DNA from: Oegoconia quadripuncta
Lineage: Eukaryota; Arthropoda; Insecta; Lepidoptera; Autostichidae
Assembly (NCBI GenBank): GCA_949316235.1
Contig: OX438759.1
Span: 17,608,618-17,672,617, forward strand
Length of the DNA: 64,000 bases
Direction of reading: 5' to 3'
Made by a program: the position numbers and the translations under genes. Positions within the stretch are counted from its first letter, which is position 1, and each line of letters opens with the position of its first letter. Of this stretch, positions 23,001 through 27,603 are shown piece after piece. The notes under the pieces are model-generated. The model had not been told where the DNA came from. It did no database searches and worked only from the letters and a program-made list of their open reading frames with translations.

Positions 23001-26000
23001 TTTAGTTGGTGTACATCCGAATCGACACCAATATTCGTTTTAAGATCGGCACGTAAATTTAAGTGCGCTGTATAGTTTCGGCACGTAAAAAGAACCAACC
23101 CATCTCATCCCATGGCTGTCGTAAAAGGCGGCTAAGGGACTCTAAGGGCGATCGGCTCACCCCCTGTCACGTGCCCTTTTCTGTGTATATCGAAAGGCGA
23201 ACCGTGGAACATCCACCGTGGAAATTATTTTACTATTTCTGAGACTCATTTTAATTTTTTAATGAAACTCTTCATAGGACTAATCACAGTGCTGATCAAT
23301 CAGTGAAATGACAACAAACATGCCCATAATACCAGTTTTCTTCATCAAAATATGTAGGTAGAATGAAATACATACCAAATGTGAGTGTTTCAGTGACCAT
23401 GACAGGTAGTGGTAGACCGAATGTTTCCACACTAGTCAGTGGAGTCTTGTAAATCACATCGCCGCCCTGTGACTCTGCTGATTGCATGAATTTGCTGTCA
23501 ACAAATGGTAACGTTATAATACAGCCGGCAATGTTGCATAGACTAATAGCTGAACCAAAAGTTTCTTGTCGCTTCTTCTCGCTAACCAAAACACCTTGCG
23601 AAGCGATGTAGTTTAAAAAAAAAATAACATGTTGACTTTCAATAAGTGATATTTTTGTATCCTACATTGAATAAAATATTTTTGATTTGATTTGAAACCG
23701 AAAACGCCCATGAGAATGGTGTATGGCATTTTTTCCTCCCCTCTTCGGGCAGCTACCTGACCCTTACTGTTAACAACAGTACCCTACAAAGAGTAAATAA
23801 TCACTATGTTGGATCTACTAGGTATGTGCTCTCAGTTAGCTTTGGCTGTAATTAGTTAGTTCGAACTGTAATGGTTTCAATACAAATACACTTTATTGCA
23901 CAACAGAAAAGAAAATACAGTTCAAGAAAGTGGTAGAACATACAATTTGGTGACCTAATCAATAACCGCGATCTTTTCCAGGCAACCTTTGGTATTTGAA
24001 ATAGGTGGGTTCCATTCTATTGTAGGCCACAGATGTCCATCTGGAGATCAGTGTAAAATTTTTTTTCATCCATGAAATAGAATTAGTATTCAAACTTCAA
24101 GCATTTATTTCAACGTAAGATACATGATATCATTTGTTGAATGTCAATTTAAATCTATTGGAAATAAAAATAGGGCTAAGCATTTTTCGGTAAGCATTAT
24201 TGTACTTCAATACCATCATAAAACAGAAATTAATACAAAAATTCAGTATTTGGATGATAATAACCAAGCATGGAAATAGGCCACTCGGCGATATTCAGTG
24301 TCATTTTACTTATTACAAATTATATAAATATTCTTCCTTGTTTTGTCTAATTAGAAATTGTAACCTAAAACCAGAGACGTAACTTATCTGACATACAAGT
24401 ATGAAATGCAGATACAAGATACAAAATACGTATTTTCACCTTGTATCTATAAAACTTTTTAGAATTCATTTCGTATTGAAATAGCCTTGGTATCTTAGTA
24501 TTTTGTAGATACTGTGTTTGCTAAAATACTTTCAGTAATATATTCCAATTTAGTGTTATGGCTGCATCGTTGTGCATGATGATAGTAATATTTAACTGAT
24601 TCTATGGTGACAGACATCTTCGGTGACATTAATTTAAAATGTCAATGTTGTCATAGATAAAACTGAACGCACCATTGTATCTTTAGTCTGGGGCCAAATT
24701 GATAGATGCCGTGGCTCTTTCTTTCTACAAAATGTCATCAGCTATGCCCCTTATTTATTTTATTTTGATTGTAAACTTACAGTATGTGTTTATATAAATA
24801 TAGTATTATAATAACAATAGCTCACTGCAATGCCAATAAACCGCATAATTGCCAATTGCCGCCCCTGTGGAGCGACTCTTTTCATTTGGGGGCATGAACA
24901 TGAGGTCCCATGGAAGAAATATGAGTGATACACTGTTTGAAGACCTGGTTTTACTTAAGTCTCAATTATTATTATTAGGAGCCCATAATGTCCCCACTGC
25001 TGAGCAAAGGCCTTCCCTCATCTCTCTCCAAGCCTCAATTAAAACCTTAAAAATATAATATTATGTTGTGCCACATTTGCGCAATATACATGTAAAAAAA
25101 TAAAGTCATTAAAAATATTTGTTTTTTTTACAAAGGTGTTGTTTTTACAATCTACAAAAAGTATTCATAAGATACATATTTTATATTTAGTATTTCAGAT
25201 AACATTCCAGAAATGTATTTGCATCTGGTATCTGAAATAACTACTTAATTTAAAAGTATTTTCATTTTGTATTGCAGATACTTTATTTAAGGTATCTTGT
25301 ACATTACTGTCTAAAACCTACTTAAAAAGAGCAACCCTAAATTTCTTGTTCGTTCTCTGGGGTGTCAGCTTTATGAATGAGCAGTAACTTTGATATTAGG
25401 TTAAACTTGTTTTTCAAGTGAAATTTTTATCTTATGAAATAAAATTTTTTTGGCCAGCACATGTCAATGTAATAATGTAGGAGAGTACTCGTCCACCAAC
25501 TTTGTTGCTTGCTGTTATAAATGGTTTACTCGCTCTCAGAGTCCACTTGGTGCTGAATAAATTACACCATGACTAAATTCTGTAAAAACGTGACAATCAG
25601 TTGGTGTCTGTCTTTTAAAGGAAATTTTGGAAAATCAATGTAAAAGAAATTCCACTCAATGTAGTAATTTACATTCAAGTTACGTGGTATACAGGGCGTC
25701 CCAAAGTTATGGGACATGAAGGGGAAGTACCTTAAATATCGTAGATAGTGAATTTTGCTCAAAGAAGACTTTATGTTATTTTTAAAAGTTAGTAATTCTG
25801 CATTCATAGATTTTCTAAAAATTATTTGCTTCGGCTGGGAATCGAACCGACTCAAATGTGAAAAAAAAAACACCCTACTTTTATGATGCCAATCGAAAGA
25901 ATAGCTAAAAAATAATAACTCTGCCTAAGTAACATAGTATTTTAAAAGAAAGGAACAACGTGAAATTAATCATTTTAATCAAATAAAAAACATACATGAA

Positions 26001-27026
26001 ACTGCCGTAGTCAATTAAGTAGGTATTTTTTTGTAAATTAATTAATTAAATGCTCAAAATGTGATCCCTCTTGTCTTACGCAAATCGCCAATCTTTTAAT
26101 GAGCCCGCTGCCTGTTGATTTTCTAATCATTTTATGGTGAACACTCGATGTGATATGGCACAATTCTGTTTGCAACTCGCCTACGTTCTCGTATCGCTTT
26201 TTGTATAGCATATCTTTCACGTATCCCCAAAAGAAGAAATCTAATGGTGTGAGGTCCGGGGATCTGGCCGGCCATCTAATCGGTCCATTTGTACCAATCC
26301 ATGTAGGAAAACATTCATTTAGAAAATCTGCTGCTCTCCGACTATTATGAGCCGGAGCTCCATCTTGTTGGAAAATTAAGTTTTCTTTCTTTCGATTGGC
26401 ATCATAAAAGTAGGGTGTTTTTTTTTTCACATTTAAGTCGGTTCGATTCCCAGCCGAAGCAAGTAATTTTTAGAAAATCTATGAATGCAGAATTACTAAC
26501 TTTTAAAAATAACATAAAGTCTTCTTTGAGCAAAATTCACTATCTACGATATTTAAGGTACTTCCCCTTCATGTCCCATAACTTTGGGACGCCCTGTATA
26601 TATGTCTACATGTGAAAAGCTCTCGCTCCAGGCACTAAACTTGGTTTCATATATGTTCAGATGCCACAGGTTTGGATACGTAGGAAGTGTTAATCCCCAG
26701 ATGCAAATATTAGGTTTTCTTCAGTGCGGAAACTGCCAATTACTCACATTTTTTATTCATTATGGTCTATTTCACATGGATATTCGCAGTTATATAAGGT
26801 ATAAGCTATTCTAATAGCCAGGTTGGATTTATTATTTAAATTAGTACCTTGTTAAAAAAGTCCCCCACTTAAAAAAATAATATGAAAACAATTTTATATA
26901 AAGGTTATGTTCTTACGTTTGGTTCTTTTTGGCTGAAGACATTCCAATGGGTCTTCGTCCTGTTATGGATTGCCTTACTCGAGGGGAGAAAGGACTTCTT
27001 AATCCTCCTGTAGTACTAAAATCCAT
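1488..27026 (-). CDS. NUP133: NUP133, nuclear pore complex protein Nup133 (exons 1-15 here; 3' part beyond the left edge)
   Basis: Nup133 is a scaffold nucleoporin at the tip of the Nup107-160 (Y) complex, with an N-terminal beta-propeller and a C-terminal helical stack. The assembled exons match the family in order: a short basic N-terminus, the propeller blade around RYWPS (exon 4), the SGIGRRVSxLFG-like segment (exon 5), the NGVPLLFSKKHG segment (exon 9), then the helical start KLKTAFLFHLRRD through VDELF to AGDPRW (exons 11-12). Coding pieces (high to low): 27026-26917, 23494-23376, 21887-21700, 19638-19443, 16137-16022, 13520-13301, 11860-11741, 10843-10688, 9725-9572, 9091-9004, 7871-7621, 6617-6454, 5838-5708, 5248-4984, 1642-1488. 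Every junction uses GT-AG and the phases agree from exon 1 to 14 (about 759 residues). Exon 14 to 15 does not join in phase, so a small exon is probably missing. Homology is by recall of the human protein. Confidence 0.93.
1690..1986 (+). repeat. tRNA-headed SINE, family A
   Basis: A B-box-like GGTTCGATTCCC (about 1727-1738) is followed by a body containing TTGTGTTCCGGTTG, CATCTTCACTTAACATCAGG and an A-rich end. The same body recurs at 12427, 15051, 18255, 34464, 39440, 41178 and 43508. Confidence 0.75.
2030..2318 (-). repeat. Interspersed retroelement fragment
   Basis: On the minus strand it reads CTACTGAACATAAGCCT and, further on, ACGACATCCACGGGAAGAG. Both are variants of motifs seen in other repeats here (compare CCATGGCTGTCGTAAAAGGC at 23108). 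Probably a RTE/SINE-like tail lying 3' of the 94-codon ORF. Confidence 0.4.
2319..2603 (-). pseudogene. Unrecognised 94-codon ORF with coding-like composition
   Basis: An open frame starting ATGACAACTCCACAG and ending TGA at 2319, rich in Leu/Ala (LLPALAELQKLAV, AVRVLALLAIDSL), with a G/C bias at third positions unlike the surrounding AT-rich intron. I do not recognise the family. It does not align with the Nup133 segment expected between exons 14 and 15. A retroelement-like fragment follows directly. It could be a retrocopy fragment, a nested gene, or an exon whose frame I have misjudged. Confidence 0.3.
2604..3120. repeat. Intron 14 DNA; 2975-3127 repeats 6645-6790
   Basis: GCCAATTAGAGGTTTCCACTGATAGAACCTAC occurs (split here by the 20-base limit as GCCAATTAGAGG and TTTCCACTGATAGAACCTAC) at about 3094-3125 and 6759-6789, preceded in both by TTTACCCTTCAC. 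It is an unclassified dispersed repeat. Nothing else is seen. Confidence 0.4.
3130..5040 (-). repeat. 22-unit GC-rich minisatellite containing NUP133 exon 14 tail plus 5' splice site
   Basis: The motif CATACTGACGGTGAGCG (plus strand) recurs at 3159, 3241, 3337, 3419, 3501, 3583, 3665, 3754, 3843, 3932, 4021, 4110, 4199, 4288, 4370, 4459, 4541, 4623, 4712, 4801, 4890 and 4979. Periods are 82, 89 or 96 bp; the 7-bp steps are extra AGGGGGG heptamers. On the minus strand each unit reads pyrimidine-rich CCCCCTC repeats, then Arg/Ala codons, then coding LLTAATLHALTV and the donor GTATGC. The unit nearest exon 14 is the exon's own end. Confidence 0.95.
4984..5248 (-). CDS. NUP133: NUP133 exon 14; its 3' end and donor are amplified as a minisatellite
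   Basis: It encodes residues about 672-759: an acidic segment, LSPSDVWYRRVSRAWRALRA (family: LTPADVFFREVSQVD), an Arg/Ala/Pro-rich stretch, then RARALLTAATLHALTV, matching the helix VNNILKDMLQAASHY. The acceptor is CGTTCGCAG. The end given is the first donor met (GTATGC at 4983). The exon tail plus this donor is repeated 21 more times downstream to 3159, so the donor actually used is uncertain. Base composition is far more GC-rich than the flanking introns. Confidence 0.85.
5370..5630 (+). pseudogene. Decayed LINE reverse transcriptase fragment
   Basis: The plus strand gives DYSKAFDRVNH and, after stops and frameshifts, a degenerate GVPQG-LLGPLLF-like segment and FFNDI. These are RT motifs of the Jockey/CR1 group. 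The piece lies in NUP133 intron 13 and is non-functional. Confidence 0.65.
5708..5838 (-). CDS. NUP133: NUP133 exon 13
   Basis: It encodes residues about 628-671. SLAEQLAIALALRKLQQGNDAQLIDAALYQ aligns with the family's [27 protein letters not shown]. The acceptor is TTGTTCTAG and the donor GTAGCC. Phases fit exons 12 and 14. Confidence 0.92.
5845..6450. other. NUP133 intron 12, no gene seen
   Basis: AT-rich sequence with a short inverted repeat around 6050-6080 (AAGTAATACATTAATGTATTACTT). No element could be classified. Confidence 0.4.
6454..6617 (-). CDS. NUP133: NUP133 exon 12
   Basis: It encodes residues about 573-627. The junction restores DPRW as in human Nup133. QLRDKQRAFSLFVDFLRATGLWARLG aligns with the family's [26 protein letters not shown]. 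The acceptor is TTTTCGCCAG and the donor GTAATG. Confidence 0.95.
6620..7290. other. NUP133 intron 11, mostly unclassified
   Basis: It holds the dispersed repeat shared with 2975-3127 (to about 6790), then AT-rich DNA without recognisable coding. Confidence 0.4.
7300..7576 (-). repeat. tRNA-headed SINE, family B
   Basis: On the minus strand: GGTGTAGTGGTTAGCTACTC (A-box region), a tRNA-like GTTCGAATCCCGC (B box), then GATGGTTGA/CACAACACAAG and TAGATGGCGCTGTGTG at the 3' end. The same layout is at 12158, 31041, 32613, 33308 and 52935. It is not a functional tRNA because no acceptor stem forms. Confidence 0.8.
7621..7871 (-). CDS. NUP133: NUP133 exon 11
   Basis: It encodes residues about 490-572, the first helices of the stack. 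KLKTAFLFHLRRDSVA, IVDELF and VLDRTVIRIATEMLDDIPAGDPR align with the human KLLKAAFLQYCRKD, VVDELF and [23 protein letters not shown]. The acceptor is ATTTCCAG and the donor GTGAGG. The ending phase 2 is completed by exon 12. Confidence 0.96.
8164..8594. mobile_element. Small inverted-repeat element (MITE-like)
   Basis: TAACCCGACAAACGTT at 8164-8179 is matched by its reverse complement AACGTTTGTCGGGTTA at 8579-8594. The 430-bp interior has no transposase. It has the form of a MITE within NUP133 intron 10. Confidence 0.6.
8600..9000. other. NUP133 intron 10, no gene seen
   Basis: No recognisable coding or repeat structure apart from the MITE-like element before it. Confidence 0.35.
9004..9091 (-). 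CDS. NUP133: NUP133 exon 10
   Basis: This 88-base exon (residues about 460-489, SVCDSPMGSP...LSLYEIDPHE) was found by phase and splice sites. The acceptor is ATTTTCAG and the donor GTAAGA. It bridges exon 9 (phase 2) to exon 11 (phase 0) and corresponds to the poorly conserved propeller-to-helix linker. Confidence 0.85.
9572..9725 (-). CDS. NUP133: NUP133 exon 9
   Basis: It encodes residues about 409-459. GDKILGAELCNGVPLLFSKKHG aligns closely with the family's [22 protein letters not shown], a diagnostic Nup133 segment. The acceptor is TTCTTCCAG, the donor GTAAGT, and it ends in phase 2. Confidence 0.95.
9869..10321 (+). mobile_element. 5'-truncated RTE-type LINE 3' end with 14-bp target duplication
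   Basis: The coding remnant MYGSECWAMKET...[20 protein letters not shown]...RRVL...[20 protein letters not shown] is the C-terminal end of RTE endonuclease/reverse transcriptases. ATTAGTATCGGAAA flanks it at 9855-9868 and 10322-10335, a target site duplication, so the insertion limits are exact. It lies in NUP133 intron 8. Confidence 0.85.
10336..10687. other. NUP133 intron 8 remainder
   Basis: No gene. A near-copy of an exon 8 segment containing TGACGTCA lies at 10656-10680, just past the exon 8 donor. Confidence 0.4.
10688..10843 (-). CDS. NUP133: NUP133 exon 8
   Basis: It encodes residues about 357-408 of the last propeller part. HISVEDPANP aligns with the family's LITIEDNG, and LLYCSKYIACVS with AYLYNESAVYVCS. 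The donor is GTGAGT and the acceptor GTCTCCAG. Confidence 0.92.
11041..11140 (-). repeat. LINE 3' end with long A tail (T run on +)
   Basis: The minus strand reads CTTCGGCTACATCGTCAC, TTTCCATCAGGTGAGATTG and CCAGTTTTTAATAAAAA before a poly(A) run of about 29. It is the same 3' end as the LINE at 56555-56640. Confidence 0.7.
11150..11515 (+). repeat. Retroelement 3' end related to 34849-35308
   Basis: ATAATTGGCATAA...GATGCTGTTGATTCTGTAA followed by AAATAAAATAC matches the end of the insertion at 34849-35308. No coding potential. Confidence 0.5.
11741..11860 (-). CDS. NUP133: NUP133 exon 7
   Basis: It encodes residues about 317-356. DLNSLEILALDVRAS...LLIAAVN aligns with the family's [21 protein letters not shown]. 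The acceptor is ATTGCAG and the donor GTAAGA. Phase 1 in and out is consistent. Confidence 0.93.
12158..12422 (+). repeat. tRNA-headed SINE, family B
   Basis: It starts GTTTGGTGTAGTGGTTAG, has the B-box GGGTTCGAATCCCGC near 12202, and ends CTAGATGGCGCTGTG. Confidence 0.8.
12427..12540 (-). repeat. SINE family A, 3' part
   Basis: On the minus strand it ends CATCTTCACTTAACATCAGG...GTTGTGCATAAAAAAT. It abuts the family B copy directly. Confidence 0.7.
12541..13079. other. NUP133 intron 6, unclassified
   Basis: AT-rich sequence. I see no exon, and none is needed because exons 6 and 7 join in phase. Confidence 0.35.
13080..13300 (+). repeat. LINE 3' end with TATC tail abutting the exon 6 donor
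   Basis: The sequence ends GGAGATACAAATAAACGATC then TATCTATCTATC and the exon boundary. The same family in reverse is at 965-1210. On the minus strand the tail supplies the exon 6 donor GTAGATAG. Confidence 0.55.
13301..13520 (-). CDS. NUP133: NUP133 exon 6, with polyglycine run
   Basis: It encodes residues about 244-316. It starts KLVGVVVVSDGPFD and ends with VLHVWRGAELHEHNLRRALTLA, corresponding to the human SNISKWELDD...AYSWDINRAL stretch. Between them is a run of about 16 glycines in 18 codons, absent from human Nup133. The donor GTAGAT lies inside a GATA microsatellite. Phases fit on both sides. Confidence 0.88.
13560..13830 (-). repeat. LINE 3' fragment with AAG/AAAGA tail
   Basis: AAGAAAGAAAGAAAGAAG at about 13580 precedes sequence with GTCGCAGTAGCG and ACTCAGCTATATGCTGAGC that resembles the UTR families at 1090 and 13100. 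Confidence 0.4.
13861..14925 (-). mobile_element. Tc1/mariner-superfamily element, copy 1, with 270-bp inverted repeats
   Basis: The left arm (13861-14131) and right arm (14653-14925) are near-perfect inverted repeats beginning TATACAGGGCGTCCC, inserted at TA. Between them on the minus strand is a 145-codon transposase remnant (14210-14647) with FQQDGAPAHNS and RWPARSPDLTPLDVFFWGY, the last part of a DDE_3 catalytic domain. The N-terminal helix-turn-helix and the first catalytic Asp are missing, so it is non-autonomous. Confidence 0.88.
15051..15181 (-). repeat. SINE family A fragment
   Basis: On the minus strand it carries TTGTGTTCCGGTTGTCAGAG, TTTCCGGGTCAGTACGC and the ACTTAACATCAGG end. 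Confidence 0.75.
15190..15690 (+). pseudogene. Decayed CR1/Jockey-type LINE ORF2 C-terminus and 3' UTR
   Basis: SLRDNFKEYNIL...SQYIFENI followed by frameshifted remnants parallels [12 protein letters not shown]...[14 protein letters not shown] at 38655-39000. Several stops and frameshifts are present. Confidence 0.7.
16022..16137 (-). CDS. NUP133: NUP133 exon 5
   Basis: It encodes residues about 205-243, including GGIGRRVSLLFFG, aligned with the family's SGIGRRVSSLFG. The acceptor is TGCCTGCAG and the donor GTAAGT. Phases match exons 4 and 6. Confidence 0.93.
16290..16585 (-). repeat. tRNA-headed SINE, family C
   Basis: On the minus strand: GTGGCTCAGCGGTTAAGACG (A-box), GGGTTCGATTCCC (B-box), then GTGAAGGAAAACATCGCGAG and GGCCTATATCCCTGCAGTGG. 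One copy in this window. Confidence 0.75.
16590..17755. other. NUP133 intron 4, mostly unclassified
   Basis: AT-rich, with ATATT repeats near 16670. 17138-17215 repeats the arm of the foldback element at 53290-54365 (TTTTTTAC-GTAAGGAAAAAAATAGGGC). Confidence 0.4.
17770..18070 (+). mobile_element. RTE-type LINE 3' end, 13-bp target duplication
   Basis: It is nearly identical to 10022-10321 (RTE C-terminus) but more truncated at the 5' end. ATAATTAATTTGA flanks it at 17757-17769 and 18071-18083, defining the insertion. Confidence 0.85.
18090..18254 (+). repeat. Fragment of another RTE-like C-terminus
   Basis: RRWRDELEEFLNNW and VEREKGGLCPEA on the plus strand resemble the end of RTE-type polyproteins. 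Confidence 0.5.
18255..18583 (-). repeat. SINE family A, near full length
   Basis: The minus strand starts CGCTTCCGTGGCTCAACG, contains GGTCGCGGTTTCGATCCC, and ends in CATCTTCACTTAACATCAG. Confidence 0.78.
18590..19440. other. NUP133 intron 4, 3' part, nothing recognised
   Basis: No coding exon or classified repeat seen. Confidence 0.3.
19443..19638 (-). CDS. NUP133: NUP133 exon 4
   Basis: It encodes residues about 140-204 and contains SPEGTVRYWPSIGQEGVY, matching the Nup133 hallmark GSIRYWPSLAGED. The acceptor TTCTCAG precedes it and a strong GTGAGT donor follows. Phase 1 at the end fits exon 5. Confidence 0.95.
19936..20082 (+). repeat. GT/GC-interrupted microsatellite
   Basis: About 147 bp of GT dinucleotides with GC interruptions in its first half, in NUP133 intron 3. 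The Cys-Val and Thr-His frames through it are artefacts. Confidence 0.97.
20085..20920. other. NUP133 intron 3, no gene seen
   Basis: AT-rich, with repeat-like motifs (AATAAAGAATAATAATAATG at 20331) and no coding pattern. Confidence 0.35.
20925..21610 (+). repeat. 120-bp tandem repeat, about 5.5 units
   Basis: Units starting AAATAAATAAATTGTCAGAC recur every 120 bp from 20925 (21045, 21165, 21286, 21406). The first four are nearly identical, the last two diverged and partly deleted. It is non-coding. Confidence 0.93.
21700..21887 (-). CDS. NUP133: NUP133 exon 3
   Basis: It encodes residues about 77-139 of the propeller. CGWCWVVFGRRVLAWQV aligns with the family's GGWACLVCKEKLIIWKI. The acceptor TACGCAG has almost no pyrimidine tract because the A-rich tail of a LINE fragment abuts it (see findings). 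The donor is GTCAGT. Confidence 0.93.
21901..22085 (-). mobile_element. LINE 3' end (family D) abutting NUP133 exon 3
   Basis: The minus strand encodes the remnant [13 protein letters not shown] tail, then 3' UTR with GGTGTTGCGGGTGTCCATG and GCCGCCCTCTCATAT plus an A run. Other copies are at 31992, 36680 and 44051. Its A tail ends 13-14 nt from the exon 3 acceptor. Confidence 0.8.
22160..22745 (+). pseudogene. RTE-type LINE C-terminus, degenerate
   Basis: STMLEDLNQVSLQVSLKMNIK, VVDEYIYLEQDI-like and later WRLRTGNRGV-like segments match the RTE reverse transcriptase C-terminal region in order, with frameshifts and deletions. Confidence 0.8.
22873..23028. mobile_element. MITE with roughly 50-bp inverted repeats
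   Basis: TTGGTGTCGATTCGGATGTA at 22873 is mirrored by TACATCCGAATCGACACCAA ending at 23028, and the arms extend through CTAAACTAAACTGAAACCAG. The interior is about 55 bp. Confidence 0.8.
23090..23225 (+). repeat. Retroelement tail fragment
   Basis: It contains CCATGGCTGTCGTAAAAGGC and GGCTAAGGGACTCTAAGGG, a motif I know as common in lepidopteran non-LTR ends. Confidence 0.4.
23376..23494 (-). CDS. NUP133: NUP133 exon 2
   Basis: It encodes residues about 37-76, including SVETFGLPLPVMVTETLTF, which aligns with the family's VKTFGSSLPVKVMEALTL segment at the start of the propeller. The acceptor is a pyrimidine tract then ACAG before 23494, and the donor is GTATGT at 23375. Confidence 0.92.
23878..24060 (-). 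repeat. LINE 3' UTR (tail AATACAAATACACTTTATTG on +)
   Basis: The same end is at 38015-38160 (minus) and 46080-46200 (plus), with GGTTGCCTGGAAGAGATCGC and TTTAGTGATAAGG in the latter. Confidence 0.6.
24372..25309 (+). mobile_element. hAT element relic with 8-bp target duplication
   Basis: Ends are CAGAGACGTAAC and TACATTACTG (CAGtAATGTA inverted). CCTAAAAC (24364-24371) and TCTAAAAC (25310-25317) are the 8-bp duplication expected of hAT, with one mismatch. Inside, 24855-24965 encodes AAPVERLFSFGGMNMRSHGR...LFEDLVLLK, the hAT C-terminal dimerisation domain. The rest of the transposase is lost. A small repeat (CCCCACTGCTGAGCAAAGGC) interrupts it at 24970-25060. Confidence 0.85.
25318..25687. 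other. NUP133 intron 1, nothing recognised
   Basis: AT-rich DNA between the hAT relic and the mariner copy. Confidence 0.3.
25689..26600 (-). mobile_element. Tc1/mariner-superfamily element, copy 2, internally deleted
   Basis: It has the same inverted-repeat arms as 13861-14925 and nearly identical sequence. Compared with copy 1, the segment from inside the transposase to the inner right arm is deleted, joined at TTTTCTTTCTTTCG, a short TTCT overlap. Only 115 transposase codons remain (from ENLIFQQDGAPAHNS). Confidence 0.88.
26917..27026 (-). CDS. NUP133: NUP133 exon 1 (start codon)
   Basis: The start ATG is at 27026-27024. The 36 codons plus two bases encode a Ser/Arg/Pro-rich disordered tail (RSPFSPRVRQS), as in other Nup133 N-termini. 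The donor GTAAGA follows at 26916. The phase-2 end is completed exactly by exon 2, which supports this otherwise weakly conserved exon. It was too short to stand out as an ORF. Confidence 0.8.
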
Positions 27027-27435
27027 GTTTTTCAAATTTTAATTACAATCTCAATTGGCGGCAGCAATCATCAGTATAAATAACATCACAGACTACGCAA
27101 GTGAATACTGACGAAATTAAAAAAATTATAACGGAAAAAGATAAAACGTGATTTGCCACTATCAAAAATAGGCTAGCAATCGATTGATTAAAGTATCATC
27201 CGACGGCTGTGTAATCAATAACTGTTACAGGTTTTGTCGAAAGATGATAACACAAGCCAAAAATATAGCTATCAATATCAATTTAAAAAAAAATAATGTC
27301 AGTGTCAATCGAAAATTGTATATTCCAACGGTTCCCGCTTCAAGAGCGAATACGAAGTATTTAATGCTTGAGCCTTTTACTGTGGACTAATCATTTGGTT
27401 TTTGTTTTATTTTCGATGTGTAATTCATTGCCACC
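27027..27435. promoter_or_regulatory. Shared divergent promoter region of NUP133 (-) and SMC2 (+)
   Basis: The two start codons face away from each other across 409 bp, which must hold both 5' UTRs and core promoters. I see no clear TATA box for either gene, and the region looks free of recognisable transposons, unlike almost all other non-coding DNA here. An ATCGAT palindrome lies near 27179. Divergent promoters of housekeeping genes are common in insects. Transcription start sites are not visible. Confidence 0.6.
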
Positions 27436-27603
27436 ATGTACATCAAGTCTATTGTGCTTGACGGATTCAAATCCTACGCGCATCGTGTTGAAATCACTGG
27501 CTTTGATCCCGAATTTAACGCCATCACCGGCCTAAACGGCACAGGAAAATCTAATATTTTGGATTCAATATGTTTTGTGTTGGGGATTAGTAATTTAGCC
27601 AAT
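27436..27603 (+). CDS. SMC2: SMC2 exon 1 (start, Walker A)
   Basis: Residues 1-56. [14 protein letters not shown] and [16 protein letters not shown] match the SMC2 ATPase head; residue 36 is Thr where human SMC2 has Ser. The donor GTAAAT is at 27604. Confidence 0.98.
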
